This document shows positions 1 through 10,076 of a DNA stretch of 64,000 nt, piece by piece. How positions within the stretch are numbered: the first letter of the stretch is position 1; the number at the start of each line of letters is the position of its first letter. The DNA comes from UBA4742 sp963785815 (GTDB lineage Bacteria > Actinomycetota > Acidimicrobiia > Acidimicrobiales > Acidimicrobilacustridaceae), in NCBI GenBank assembly GCA_963785815.1, contig CAWAWN010000003.1:1315206-1379205 (forward strand), given 5' to 3'. Under the pieces are notes generated by a model. It was not told the DNA's origin, searched no databases, and worked only from the letters and a program-made list of their open reading frames with translations. The position numbers and the translations under genes were made by a program.

Positions 1-127
1 CATCCGCGAGATCATCGCCTTCCCCAAGACCCAGTCCGGGGCCGATCCGTTGACCTCGGCGCCGACGCCGCTCGACCCGGCCCAGCTGGCGGAGCTGGGC
101 CTGCGCGCCCTTCCGCCCTCGACCTAG
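1..127 (+). CDS. aspS: Aspartate-tRNA ligase, C-terminal end (partial)
   Basis: Only the last 41 codons are in the window, read from base 2 to a TAG stop. The peptide contains FPKTQSGADPLTSAP and then QLAELGL, the conserved end of bacterial-type AspRS, which charges tRNA-Asp (or tRNA-Asp/Asn in non-discriminating forms). The catalytic core lies outside the window, so specificity cannot be judged. It is followed by rarA a short distance downstream, a common actinobacterial order. The next gene (139-888) converges on it with an 11-bp gap. Confidence 0.85.
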   Translation, partial: IREIIAFPKTQSGADPLTSAPTPLDPAQLAELGLRALPPST

Positions 128-138
128 CCAGGCCGGGG

Positions 139-888
139 TCAGGTGCTGAGCTCGACGCCGACCGCGCCGGGTCCGGCGGCCGGGAAGAGCTGTTCGAGGC
201 CGCGTCGGGCGCTCGAGGCGGTGGGGTAGAGCACCACCCGCAGCTCGGTGCGATCCCGACGGCCCAGCAGCTCCGTGGCTGCGGCGGTCGACAGCGTGAA
301 GCCCAGGCGCTGGAGCTCGTCGGCCAGCGCGCGGCCCACCTCGGCCGCGGTGGCCTGGTTGGTCAGGAAGGAGACCCGGAAGGGGTTGGGCAGCGCGCTC
401 GACCCGTCCACCACCGGGCTCAGCCCGCAGGGCATGGCGATGCCGCGAAGGGCCTCGGCCACCGTGGCCCGGCCGCTGTTGGGCGAGGGCGCGTCGACGT
501 CCCGGCTCGCGTCGGGTGCATCGTCCGCGGGGGCGAAGAAGCCACGCCGGCCGTCGCCCGCCGTCGCCGCCGGCGGCCCGGGCGGCGTGGTCGGCGGAGC
601 GACGTCGGGAGAACCGGCCGGCAGACCGGCAGATGGGAAGGGCGAGGCGGCGGGGTCGGCCGGCAGCCGGGCGGGGGCGCCGAAGCTGGGCGGCGCGGCC
701 TCGGTCGTGGAGGGGACCCCTGCCACCCCGGGCGGGGGCGTCGACGGGTGCGCGGCGTCCGACTTGTCGCGTGGCTTGCCTCGCATCGGGATGCCCTGGA
801 TGCGTCGCCAGATGAACGTGCCCGTGCACCCGATCACGATGGCCCAGACCAGGATGCGGCCCACCAGCGGCAGACCCGAGGCGATCAT
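139..888 (-). CDS. Membrane-anchored hypothetical protein, Pro/Ala-rich
   Basis: This is a 249-residue protein of unknown function. One hydrophobic segment lies near the N-terminus (about residues 9-27, containing RILVWAIVIGCTGTFIW), followed by basic residues, so it is probably anchored with the rest in the cytoplasm. Residues 45-130 are Pro/Ala/Gly-rich and look disordered. The last ~110 residues look folded, with an alternating pattern that includes LTNQATAAEVGRALADELQR. The ATG at 888 was chosen because upstream residues in the same frame are low-complexity shadow sequence. No Shine-Dalgarno (SD) sequence is obvious. It converges on aspS and diverges from rarA. I do not recognise the family. 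Confidence 0.6.
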   Translation of the reverse strand: MIASGLPLVGRILVWAIVIGCTGTFIWRRIQGIPMRGKPRDKSDAAHPSTPPPGVAGVPSTTEAAPPSFGAPARLPADPAASPFPSAGLPAGSPDVAPPTTPPGPPAATAGDGRRGFFAPADDAPDASRDVDAPSPNSGRATVAEALRGIAMPCGLSPVVDGSSALPNPFRVSFLTNQATAAEVGRALADELQRLGFTLSTAAATELLGRRDRTELRVVLYPTASSARRGLEQLFPAAGPGAVGVELST

Positions 889-1000
889 GGGGTCATCGTT
901 GCATGTCCGACGCTCGCCGGTGCGAAGGAGGCCCCGGTCCGTGGGGCGGCGCGTGGGCGGCACCGGTCGGACACCGACGGATCGTCGACAGATCGGCCGG

Positions 1001-1006
1001 TAGCCT
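1001..1006 (+). promoter_or_regulatory. Leaderless-type -10 hexamer of rarA
   Basis: TAGCCT lies 6 nt before the rarA ATG at 1013. This spacing would place transcription start at or next to the start codon, the typical geometry of actinobacterial leaderless genes. No convincing -35 was found. Confidence 0.5.
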
Positions 1007-1012
1007 CCGGGC

Positions 1013-2380
1013 ATGGCCACCGCGTCGCCGAGCGACCTGTTCTCCGCTGCGGCCGCTGACCGCCTGGCCCACCAGGCCCCGCTGGCGGCGCGGCTGCGGC
1101 CGGCCACGCTCGACGACCTGGTGGGCCAACAGCAGCTGGTCGGGCCCGGCCAGCCGCTGCGCGCCCTCATCGAGGCCGATCGGCTCTCCTCGGTCATCTT
1201 CTGGGGGCCGCCGGGCACGGGCAAGACCACGCTGGCGCAGCTGATCGCCCACACCACGTCCAAGGCCTTCGTGCAGCTGTCGGCCGTCAACGCCACGGTC
1301 AAGGACGTGCGGGAGGTGGCCCAGGCCGCCCAGGACCGCCTGGGCCAGCACGGCCAGGGCACGATCCTGTTCCTCGACGAGGTCCACCGGTTCAACAAGG
1401 CCCAGCAGGACGCCCTGCTGCCCTCGGTCGAGTCGGGCCTGCTCATCCTCATCGGCGCCACCACCGAGAACCCGTACTTCGAGGTGAACCCGCCGCTGCT
1501 GTCGCGCTCCACCCTGTTCCGCCTGGCCCCCCTCGACCCGGAGGCGCTGGCCACCCTCGTCGAGCACGGCCTGGCGGCCGAGGGAGCCACCGCCGAGCCC
1601 GACGCCGTCACCCACCTGGTGGAGCGGGCCGGTGGCGACGGGCGCCACGTGCTCACCAGCACCGAGGTGGCGGTGGCCCTGGCCCGGGGGCGCGCCCAGC
1701 CTCCCGTGGTGCAGCTGGCCGATGCCGAGGCGGCCCTGGGCACCAAGGCCCTGCGCTACGGGCGCGATGACCACTACGACGTCATCAGCGCCTTCATCAA
1801 GAGCATCCGGGGATCGGATCCCGATGCCGGGCTCTATTGGCTGGCCCGGATGCTCGAGTCGGGGGAGGACGCCCGGTTCATCGCCCGACGGCTGGTCATC
1901 CTGGCCTCCGAGGACATCGGCCGGGCCGACTCCACCAGCCTGCTGGTGGCCGACGCCGCGGCTCGGGCCGTGGAGTTCGTGGGCCTGCCCGAGGCCCAGC
2001 TCAACCTGGCCCACGCCGTGGTGCACCTGGCCACCGCCCCCAAGTCGAACCGGGTGACGGTGGCGCTGGGTCGCGCCCGGGCCGACGTGGCCGAGCGGGC
2101 GCCGGGCGAGGTGCCCGACCACCTGCGCGACGCCCACTACCGGGCTGCGGCCGGCCTGGGCCACGGGCAGGGCTACCAGTACCCCCACGACGACCCCCGG
2201 GGATGGGTGCCCCAGCAGTACCGCCCGCCCGAGTTGGACGCCAACGTGTACTACGAGCCGTCGAGCCACGGCGACGAGGCGGCGCTGCGACAGGTCGGCG
2301 ACGAGGCGGGGCGGCGCGGGCGGGACGGGCGGGACGGGTCTTCGCCTGGGGCTGCGGGCGACGACGAGGTCCAGTCGTGA
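1013..2380 (+). CDS. rarA: Replication-associated recombination AAA+ ATPase RarA (MgsA)
   Basis: This 455-residue AAA+ ATPase belongs to the RarA/MgsA/WRNIP1 family, which acts at stalled replication forks. Walker A is GPPGTGKT at residues 65-72, and Walker B is LFLDEVHRFN at about 119-128. The sensor-1 region reads GATTENPYFEV. The C-terminal tetramerisation region includes DHYDVISAFIKSIRGSDPDAGLYWLA in two conserved parts. The length fits the family. The extreme C-terminus (after about 435) is a low-complexity Gly/Arg tail. A -10 hexamer 6 nt upstream of the ATG suggests a leaderless mRNA. The next gene overlaps by 4 bp (GTGA). Confidence 0.95.
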   Translation: MATASPSDLFSAAAADRLAHQAPLAARLRPATLDDLVGQQQLVGPGQPLRALIEADRLSSVIFWGPPGTGKTTLAQLIAHTTSKAFVQLSAVNATVKDVREVAQAAQDRLGQHGQGTILFLDEVHRFNKAQQDALLPSVESGLLILIGATTENPYFEVNPPLLSRSTLFRLAPLDPEALATLVEHGLAAEGATAEPDAVTHLVERAGGDGRHVLTSTEVAVALARGRAQPPVVQLADAEAALGTKALRYGRDDHYDVISAFIKSIRGSDPDAGLYWLARMLESGEDARFIARRLVILASEDIGRADSTSLLVADAAARAVEFVGLPEAQLNLAHAVVHLATAPKSNRVTVALGRARADVAERAPGEVPDHLRDAHYRAAAGLGHGQGYQYPHDDPRGWVPQQYRPPELDANVYYEPSSHGDEAALRQVGDEAGRRGRDGRDGSSPGAAGDDEVQS

Positions 2381-2760
2381 CCGCAGGCGACCTGGCCGCC
2401 GTCATCCTCAGCGTGGTCCTGGTGGCCGTGGTGGCGACCATGGCGGTGGCCGCGGCCTCGCTGTTGCGCTCCCTGCGCGAGCTGCGGGCCACGCTGGAGC
2501 GGCTCCAGGCCGACACCGTGCCCCTCATGGGCGAGCTGCGCGACACCGTGTCGGCGGCCGGGGCCGAGGTCGACCGGGTCGACAGCCTGCTCGAGTCGGC
2601 CGAAGCCATCTCGGCCCGCGTCGACGGCGCCTCCCGACTCGGCTACCTGGCCTTCCGGGCGCCGGTCATCCGGGTCATGGCGTTCGGCCGGGGGGTGGGC
2701 CGAGCCGGGCGACGCCTGACCGGTCGCGACCCGGCTGCGGTCAAGGTCCGGGCCCGCTGA
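2377..2760 (+). CDS. DUF948-like single-pass membrane protein
   Basis: This is a 127-residue protein with one N-terminal hydrophobic segment (about residues 5-27) followed by a probable helical stretch containing LRSLRELRATLERLQADTVPLMGELRDT. That layout matches small DUF948-type proteins found between rarA and alaS in Actinobacteria. The function is unknown; a scaffold or envelope role is only a guess. The GTG start at 2377 overlaps the rarA stop by 4 bp, and the gene shares one base with the next ATG (TGATG), so the three genes are probably translationally coupled. Confidence 0.75.
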   Translation: MTAGDLAAVILSVVLVAVVATMAVAAASLLRSLRELRATLERLQADTVPLMGELRDTVSAAGAEVDRVDSLLESAEAISARVDGASRLGYLAFRAPVIRVMAFGRGVGRAGRRLTGRDPAAVKVRAR

Positions 2761-3080
2761 TGCTGCGACGCGCCCGGTGGTTCGCGGTCGGCGTGGTGAC
2801 CGGCGCCGGCACCACCATGTACAGCTACGTGCGTTGGCGCGAGAGCCGCAGCCGCCTGGCGCCCGACCAGCTGTCCGAGACGGTGGTGGGCGCGGCTCGG
2901 GTGGTCGGGCGCCGGGTCCGGGCCACCGGTGCGAGCGCCCGGGCCACCGGAGACTCGCTGTCCTCGGCGGTGCGCGACGCGGTGGCCGAGGGGCGCACCG
3001 CCATGGCCGAGGCCGAGACGCGCATCACCGCCGACCTGGACCGGCCCCGTCCGGGCCCGACCGGCCGGCCGGACGACTGA
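2760..3080 (+). CDS. Small hypothetical protein upstream of alaS
   Basis: This 106-residue protein has a weakly hydrophobic N-terminus (residues 6-22, WFAVGVVTGAGTTMYSY) followed by a charged Ala/Arg-rich helix ending in a Pro/Arg tail. The ATG at 2760 shares its A with the upstream TGA stop, so it is likely co-translated with the DUF948-like gene. The pair sits just upstream of alaS, where actinobacteria often carry small membrane-associated proteins. No catalytic motif is visible and I cannot assign a function. Confidence 0.6.
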   Translation: MLRRARWFAVGVVTGAGTTMYSYVRWRESRSRLAPDQLSETVVGAARVVGRRVRATGASARATGDSLSSAVRDAVAEGRTAMAEAETRITADLDRPRPGPTGRPDD

Positions 3081-3091
3081 GCGCCGGTCGG

Positions 3092-3097
3092 TAGGCT
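3092..3097 (+). promoter_or_regulatory. -10 hexamer of alaS
   Basis: TAGGCT lies 9 nt before the alaS ATG at 3107, compatible with a leaderless or nearly leaderless transcript. The hexamer sits in the 26-bp gap after the preceding gene. Confidence 0.45.
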
Positions 3098-3106
3098 GGC
3101 CCGGCC

Positions 3107-5724
<2,618 letters not shown>

Positions 5725-5725
<1 letters not shown>

Positions 5726-6156
5726 TGCGCGCCCTGGGCCTGGACCTGGGCTCGCGCCGGATCGGCGTGGCCGTCAGCGATCCCGGGGGTGTGCTGGCCA
5801 CGCCCTGCGCGGTGATCGAGCGTTCGGGCGACGAGGCCGCCGACCACCACCGCATCCGGGAGCTGGCGGCCGAGTGGGAGGTGGGACGCATCGTCGTGGG
5901 GCTCCCGCTGTCGCTGGACGGGACGGTGGGCCCGGCGGCGGCCGCCGCCCTGGCCGAGGTCGAGCGCCTGGGTGCCACCACCGACCTACCGGTCGACACC
6001 TACGATGAACGCTTCACCACCGTCACCGCCGATCGCCACCTGCGAGCCCAGCGGCGGCGCGGCCCGGACCGCCGCCGGGTGATCGACCAGGCGGCCGCCG
6101 CCGTCATGCTCCAGTCGTGGCTCGACGGCCGGCGATCGAACCCCCCTCCCGAATGA
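5725..6156 (+). CDS. ruvX: YqgF/RuvX family Holliday-junction resolvase-like nuclease
   Basis: This 143-residue RNase H-fold protein starts with RALGLDLGSRRIGVAVSD, the family signature carrying the first metal-binding Asp. VGLPLSLDGT and YDERFTTV follow, and the final Asp is in the RRRVIDQAAAAVML segment. YqgF proteins act on 16S rRNA precursor ends and have been proposed as resolvases. The GTG start overlaps the alaS TAG by one base (TAGTG). The alaS-ruvX-mltG-aroE order is classic in Actinobacteria. Confidence 0.92.
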
Positions 6157-6163
6157 GCGCTCC

Positions 6164-7312
6164 TTGACCGAAACCCTCCAGCCCGACGACGGCGTGCCGG
6201 CCGACGGCCAGTCCGATGCCCTGACGGGCGATTCGTCGGACGGACCGCCGATCGTCTACCTGCCGCCCGAGCGGTCGGTGTGGCGCCGGGCCGCTCCGGT
6301 GGTCGGCACCATCGTGGCGGTGGCCCTGCTCGTGCTGGCCCTGGCCGGCTGGTGGACCGCGCGCCAGGTCAACCCGCCCGACGCCCCCGGGAAGGCCGTC
6401 ACGGTGGCCATCCCCGACGGCTCCAGCGACTCCCAGATCGCCTCGGTGCTGGCCGCCCACGGCGTGGTCGCCAACGCCTCGGTCTTCCGCTGGTACGTGA
6501 AGCTGACCGCCGCCGGCCCGTTCAAGGCCGGCACCTACGACGGGCTGCACGCCCCCGAATCCATGAGCGACGTGGTCAAGCGGCTCGACCGGGCGCCGCT
6601 GCCGCCCGCCACCCGCACCCTGGTCATCCCGGAAGGCCTGTGGCTGAGCGAGATCCGGGCCAAGATCCTGACCACCTTCCCCGAGATGAAGCCGGCCGAC
6701 CTCGACCACGCCCTGGCCACGGTCCACTCGAAGTACCAGCCGGCCGGGTCCACCGACCTCGAGGGCTTCCTGTTCCCGGCCACCTACCAGGTGCTGCTCA
6801 CCGACGTGGGCAACCCGCAGAAGTTGATCGCCCAGATGGTGACCAAGTTCGACCAGGAAGCGGACAGCCTGAACCTGAACGCCCAGGCCAAGGCGCTGGG
6901 TTACACGCCCTACCAGGTGTTGGCGGTGGCCTCCATGGTCGAGGAGGAGGCCAAGGTGCCCGGCGACCGCCCCAAGATCGCCCGGGTGATCTACAACCGG
7001 CTGGCCAAGGGGATGAGCCTGGGCCTGGACACCACGGTCGAGTACGCCCTACAGCAGCGCATCCTGAACATCACCAACTCGCAGCTGGCCACCCCGTCGC
7101 CCTACAACACCCGGCTGCACACCGGCCTGCCCCCCGGGCCCATCAGCTCGCCCGGCCTGGCCTCCTTGCAGGCCGCCCTGAACCCCACCCCGGGCGACTG
7201 GATCTACTTCGTGCTGGCCGCCCCCGACGGCAGCCAGTACTTCACCGCCAGCTACAGCGACTTCCAGCGGGCCACGGCCAAGGCCCGGGCCGAGGGCCTG
7301 TTCGGCAAGTGA
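6164..7312 (+). CDS. mltG: Endolytic peptidoglycan transglycosylase MltG
   Basis: This 382-residue YceG/MltG-family protein cleaves nascent glycan strands and is thought to set their length. A cytoplasmic N-terminal tail is followed by one membrane segment (about residues 43-64). The extracytoplasmic domain carries the signature SMVEEEAKVPGDRPKIARV; the predicted catalytic Glu is E260. LGLDTTVEYAL and YNTRLHTGLPPGPISSPG follow, as in the family. The start is a TTG 7 nt after the ruvX stop; it is the only start codon that keeps the whole tail and agrees with the operon spacing. Confidence 0.93.
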   Translation: MTETLQPDDGVPADGQSDALTGDSSDGPPIVYLPPERSVWRRAAPVVGTIVAVALLVLALAGWWTARQVNPPDAPGKAVTVAIPDGSSDSQIASVLAAHGVVANASVFRWYVKLTAAGPFKAGTYDGLHAPESMSDVVKRLDRAPLPPATRTLVIPEGLWLSEIRAKILTTFPEMKPADLDHALATVHSKYQPAGSTDLEGFLFPATYQVLLTDVGNPQKLIAQMVTKFDQEADSLNLNAQAKALGYTPYQVLAVASMVEEEAKVPGDRPKIARVIYNRLAKGMSLGLDTTVEYALQQRILNITNSQLATPSPYNTRLHTGLPPGPISSPGLASLQAALNPTPGDWIYFVLAAPDGSQYFTASYSDFQRATAKARAEGLFGK

Positions 7313-8190
7313 CGGCTCCGGGCACCACGCCAGGGCGACCGGGGGCGCCGTTGGGCTCGACCCGGGTGGCCGCCGTCATCGGCGATCCGATCCGCCACTC
7401 GCGCTCGCCCCAGATCCTCAACGCCGCCTTCGCCGCCGCCGGGCTCGACTGGGTGTTCGTGGCCTTCGAAGTGGCCGAGGGCCGGGCCGAGGCGGCCCTG
7501 GAGGCCATGCGCACCCTGGGTCTGGGTGGCCTGTCGGTCACCATGCCCCACAAGACGGCGGTGGCCGCCCACCTGGAGGCCGTGACCTGGGGCGAGCTCT
7601 CGTCGTCGGCCCGACGCCTGCGGGCGGTCAACTGCGTGGTGCCCGAGGGCGACGCCCTGGTGGGCCACAACACGGACGGGGCCGGGTTCGTGGCCTCGCT
7701 GGGGGCCGACGCCGGGTTCGCCGTGCCCGGCGCGCGCTGCGCCGTGCTCGGCGCCGGCGGCGCGGCCCGGGCCCTGGTGCTGGGCCTGGCCGAGGCCGGC
7801 GCCTCCGAAGTGGTGGTGGTCAACCGCACGGCGGCGCGGGCCGCGTCGGCGGCCGAGTTGGCCGGGTCGGTCGGTCGGGTGGGCGGGCCCGAGGACGTGG
7901 TCGGGGCCGATCTGGTGGTCAACGCCACGTCGGTGGGCATGGACGGACGTTCCCTGGCCATCGAGGAGCGCTGGCTGGCGCCCGGCCAGCTGGTGGCCGA
8001 CATCGTCATGTCGCCCCTCGACACGCCCCTGCTGGTGGCGGCGCGCGCCAGGGGAGCCGAGACCCTCGACGGCCTGGGCATGTTGGTGCGCCAGGCCGCG
8101 GTGGCCTTCGAGCTGTGGACGGGACTGGCGCCGCCGGTCGACGACATGGTCCGCGCTGCCCACGGGGCACTGGACGCCCACGGGCACTAG
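7309..8190 (+). CDS. aroE: Shikimate 5-dehydrogenase
   Basis: This 293-residue NADP-dependent enzyme reduces 3-dehydroshikimate to shikimate. The substrate-binding start is VIGDPIRHSRSPQILNAAF, the catalytic Lys lies in SVTMPHKTAV, and the Asp lies in GHNTDGAGF. The nucleotide-binding loop is GAGGAARALVLGL, with NRTAARA after the second strand as in NADP-preferring forms. The GTG start overlaps the mltG stop by 4 bp, coupling the two genes. It works with the aroCK-aroB-aroQ genes 2 kb downstream. Confidence 0.95.
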   Translation: MTAPGTTPGRPGAPLGSTRVAAVIGDPIRHSRSPQILNAAFAAAGLDWVFVAFEVAEGRAEAALEAMRTLGLGGLSVTMPHKTAVAAHLEAVTWGELSSSARRLRAVNCVVPEGDALVGHNTDGAGFVASLGADAGFAVPGARCAVLGAGGAARALVLGLAEAGASEVVVVNRTAARAASAAELAGSVGRVGGPEDVVGADLVVNATSVGMDGRSLAIEERWLAPGQLVADIVMSPLDTPLLVAARARGAETLDGLGMLVRQAAVAFELWTGLAPPVDDMVRAAHGALDAHGH

Positions 8191-8201
8191 ATTCCCCAAA
8201 A

Positions 8202-8220
8202 GGCCCTCTATTCCGGGGCC
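8202..8220 (+). terminator. Weak hairpin after aroE
   Basis: GGCCC and GGGCC arms with a 9-nt loop lie in the 75-bp gap after aroE. There is no T-run, so a role as terminator is uncertain. Confidence 0.2.
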
Positions 8221-8265
8221 CTGGCTGCCGATGGAGTGGCGTCCATCCCCTTTTCGGAGGTCATC

Positions 8266-9258
8266 GTGGCTCTTCAGGGCACACTCGAAACCTTTGCCCT
8301 TCCCGACGTCCTGCGCCTGCTGGCGTCGACCCACAAGACGGGCCGGCTGCGCCTGACCGGGAGCCACGGATCGGGCTCGCTGTGGCTCGACGGGGGAGCG
8401 ATCGTGAGCAGCGAGGCGGCGGCCGCGCCCCTGGCCGACGGCCCTACCGACGTGCTGTTCGAGCTGCTGCGGTTCAAGGAGGGCGACTTCGTCTTCGACG
8501 ACGACGCCGTGGCCGACGCCCCGGGCTCACCCACCGGGGTCGAGGATGCCCTGGCCGCCGCCGAGGCCATGCTCGAGGAGTGGAAGTCCATCGAGGCCGT
8601 GGTGCCGTCGCTCGCCGCCTGGGTGTCGCTGCGAGCCGAGCTGCCGGGCGACGAGGTCACCGTCGACGCCGCCCAATGGCGCCAGCTGGTGGCGGTCGGC
8701 GGAGGCACCACCGTGGCGGGGCTGGGTGATCACCTGGGCCTGGCCGAGCTCCCCATCTCCCGTGCCGTCAAGGAGCTCATCGAGGCGGGCCTGGTCGAGC
8801 TGGGCGAGGCGCCGGTGGCGTCGTACGAGCCCACCCCGGCCCCGGCGGCCGAGGGCATCGAGCCGGCGGTCGTCGATCCCGGTCCGGCCATCACCTTCGA
8901 TGCCGGCACCCCGACGAGCGACACCCCGCTGCTCACGGTGGTGGGCGACGACGCCTTGGCCGACCCGAGCGTCGCCTCGGCCGAGGAGCGCTTCGACCCG
9001 TCGGCCCTGATCGTGGAGGACACCGCACCGCCGGCCGCGCCGATGGAGGTCGTGTCGGATGAGGACGACATGGCCGATGCGGCCGAGATCGCCCGCCAGC
9101 TGGCCAACCTGAGCCCCAAGGCGGCCAAGGCGGTGGCGGCCGCAGCCAAGGCCACCACGTCCGAGGAGCGGGAGGCCGCCCTGGCCGAGGTCGACGAGAC
9201 CGAGGACCCGATCAACCGCGGGCTGCTGCTGAAGTTCCTCGGCTCCGTCAACGGCTGA
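8266..9258 (+). CDS. DUF4388 (PATAN-like) domain protein
   Basis: This 330-residue protein opens with a DUF4388 domain (about residues 1-95: LQGTLETFALPDVLRLLAS, then HKTGRLRLTG and GSLWLDGGAIV). This fold is common in predicted two-component and gliding-type regulators. The middle (about 95-190) looks like a winged-helix segment (ISRAVKELIEAGLVELGEA). The rest is acidic and disordered, with a short helical end. GTG 8266 was chosen because GGAGG lies at 8256-8260 with a 5-nt gap; an in-frame ATG at 8236 lacks one. The partner is unknown. Confidence 0.75.
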   Translation: MALQGTLETFALPDVLRLLASTHKTGRLRLTGSHGSGSLWLDGGAIVSSEAAAAPLADGPTDVLFELLRFKEGDFVFDDDAVADAPGSPTGVEDALAAAEAMLEEWKSIEAVVPSLAAWVSLRAELPGDEVTVDAAQWRQLVAVGGGTTVAGLGDHLGLAELPISRAVKELIEAGLVELGEAPVASYEPTPAPAAEGIEPAVVDPGPAITFDAGTPTSDTPLLTVVGDDALADPSVASAEERFDPSALIVEDTAPPAAPMEVVSDEDDMADAAEIARQLANLSPKAAKAVAAAAKATTSEEREAALAEVDETEDPINRGLLLKFLGSVNG

Positions 9259-9289
9259 TCCGATCCCCAGCGCTGCCGGACGCGGCCGC

Positions 9290-9295
9290 TACCGT
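9290..9295 (+). promoter_or_regulatory. -10 hexamer of the prepilin peptidase gene
   Basis: TACCGT lies 8 nt before the GTG at 9304, consistent with a leaderless start. Confidence 0.4.
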
Positions 9296-9303
9296 CGCCG
9301 CCC

Positions 9304-10005
9304 GTGAACGCCCTGCCCGTCATCTGCGCGCTCCTGGCCATCCCGGCCAGTTGGGCGGCGGGGGTGCTCGTGGATCGCGTGCCCGACCGCCTGGCCCTGT
9401 GGCCGCCACCCGGTCTGCGGGTCACCGGCCAGTACCTGTGGTGCGACCTGGTGATGCTGGGCTCGTTCATCGCCCTGGGCTACCGGTTCGAGTCGGCTCC
9501 GGCCCTGCTGGTGGTGGCCTACCTGGTCTATGCCGCCGCCCTCATCACGGTGTCCGTCGTCGACATCGCCTGCTTCCGGCTCCCGGATCGCATCGTGCTG
9601 CCGGCGTTGGGCCTGGTGCTGGCGTTGGTGGTGGCCGAGTCGCTGCACGCCGGCCACGCCCAGGACATCCTCTACGCCCTGGCCGGGGCCGCCATGTACT
9701 TCACCATGCTGCTGGTGGTCCACCTCATCTCGCCGGCCGGCATGGGCTTCGGCGACGTGAAGCTGGCCGCCCTGCTGGGTCTCGGTCTGGGCTGGCTGGG
9801 CGCCAGCTACGTCACCGCCTTCGTGCTGGTCGTGTGGGCCCTCGGCGTCGGCGCGCTGGCCGCGTCGGTGGTGGGCATGACCCTGATGGCCATCCAGGGC
9901 CTGCACCGGCGCACCCCCATCCCGTTCGGTCCGTACCTGGCCTTCGGGGCGCTGCTGGTGGTGCTGGTGAGCCCGCACCTCATCACGCTCAAGTTGAACG
10001 CGTGA
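9304..10005 (+). CDS. A24-family prepilin peptidase, short form
   Basis: This 233-residue polytopic membrane protein has about seven hydrophobic segments. The two catalytic aspartates of type IV prepilin peptidases are visible: one in SVVDIACFRLPDRIVLP after a transmembrane segment, the other in the GxGD-type motif GMGFGDVKLAALLG. The N-terminal cytoplasmic methyltransferase domain with Cys pairs found in PilD is absent, as in many actinobacterial forms. It would cleave class III signal peptides of pilin or Tad-like subunits; no pilus genes are in this window. GTG start. Confidence 0.88.
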   Translation: MNALPVICALLAIPASWAAGVLVDRVPDRLALWPPPGLRVTGQYLWCDLVMLGSFIALGYRFESAPALLVVAYLVYAAALITVSVVDIACFRLPDRIVLPALGLVLALVVAESLHAGHAQDILYALAGAAMYFTMLLVVHLISPAGMGFGDVKLAALLGLGLGWLGASYVTAFVLVVWALGVGALAASVVGMTLMAIQGLHRRTPIPFGPYLAFGALLVVLVSPHLITLKLNA

Positions 10006-10064
10006 GGCCGTCGGCCGCCGCCACGGCCCCGGATTCGGGTACGGGCCGCCCGCGGCGGGGCCGG

Positions 10065-10070
10065 TAGCCT
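10065..10070 (+). promoter_or_regulatory. -10 hexamer of aroC-aroK
   Basis: TAGCCT lies 6 nt before the ATG at 10077, in the same geometry as rarA and mogA-like. Confidence 0.45.
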
Positions 10071-10076
10071 GAGGCC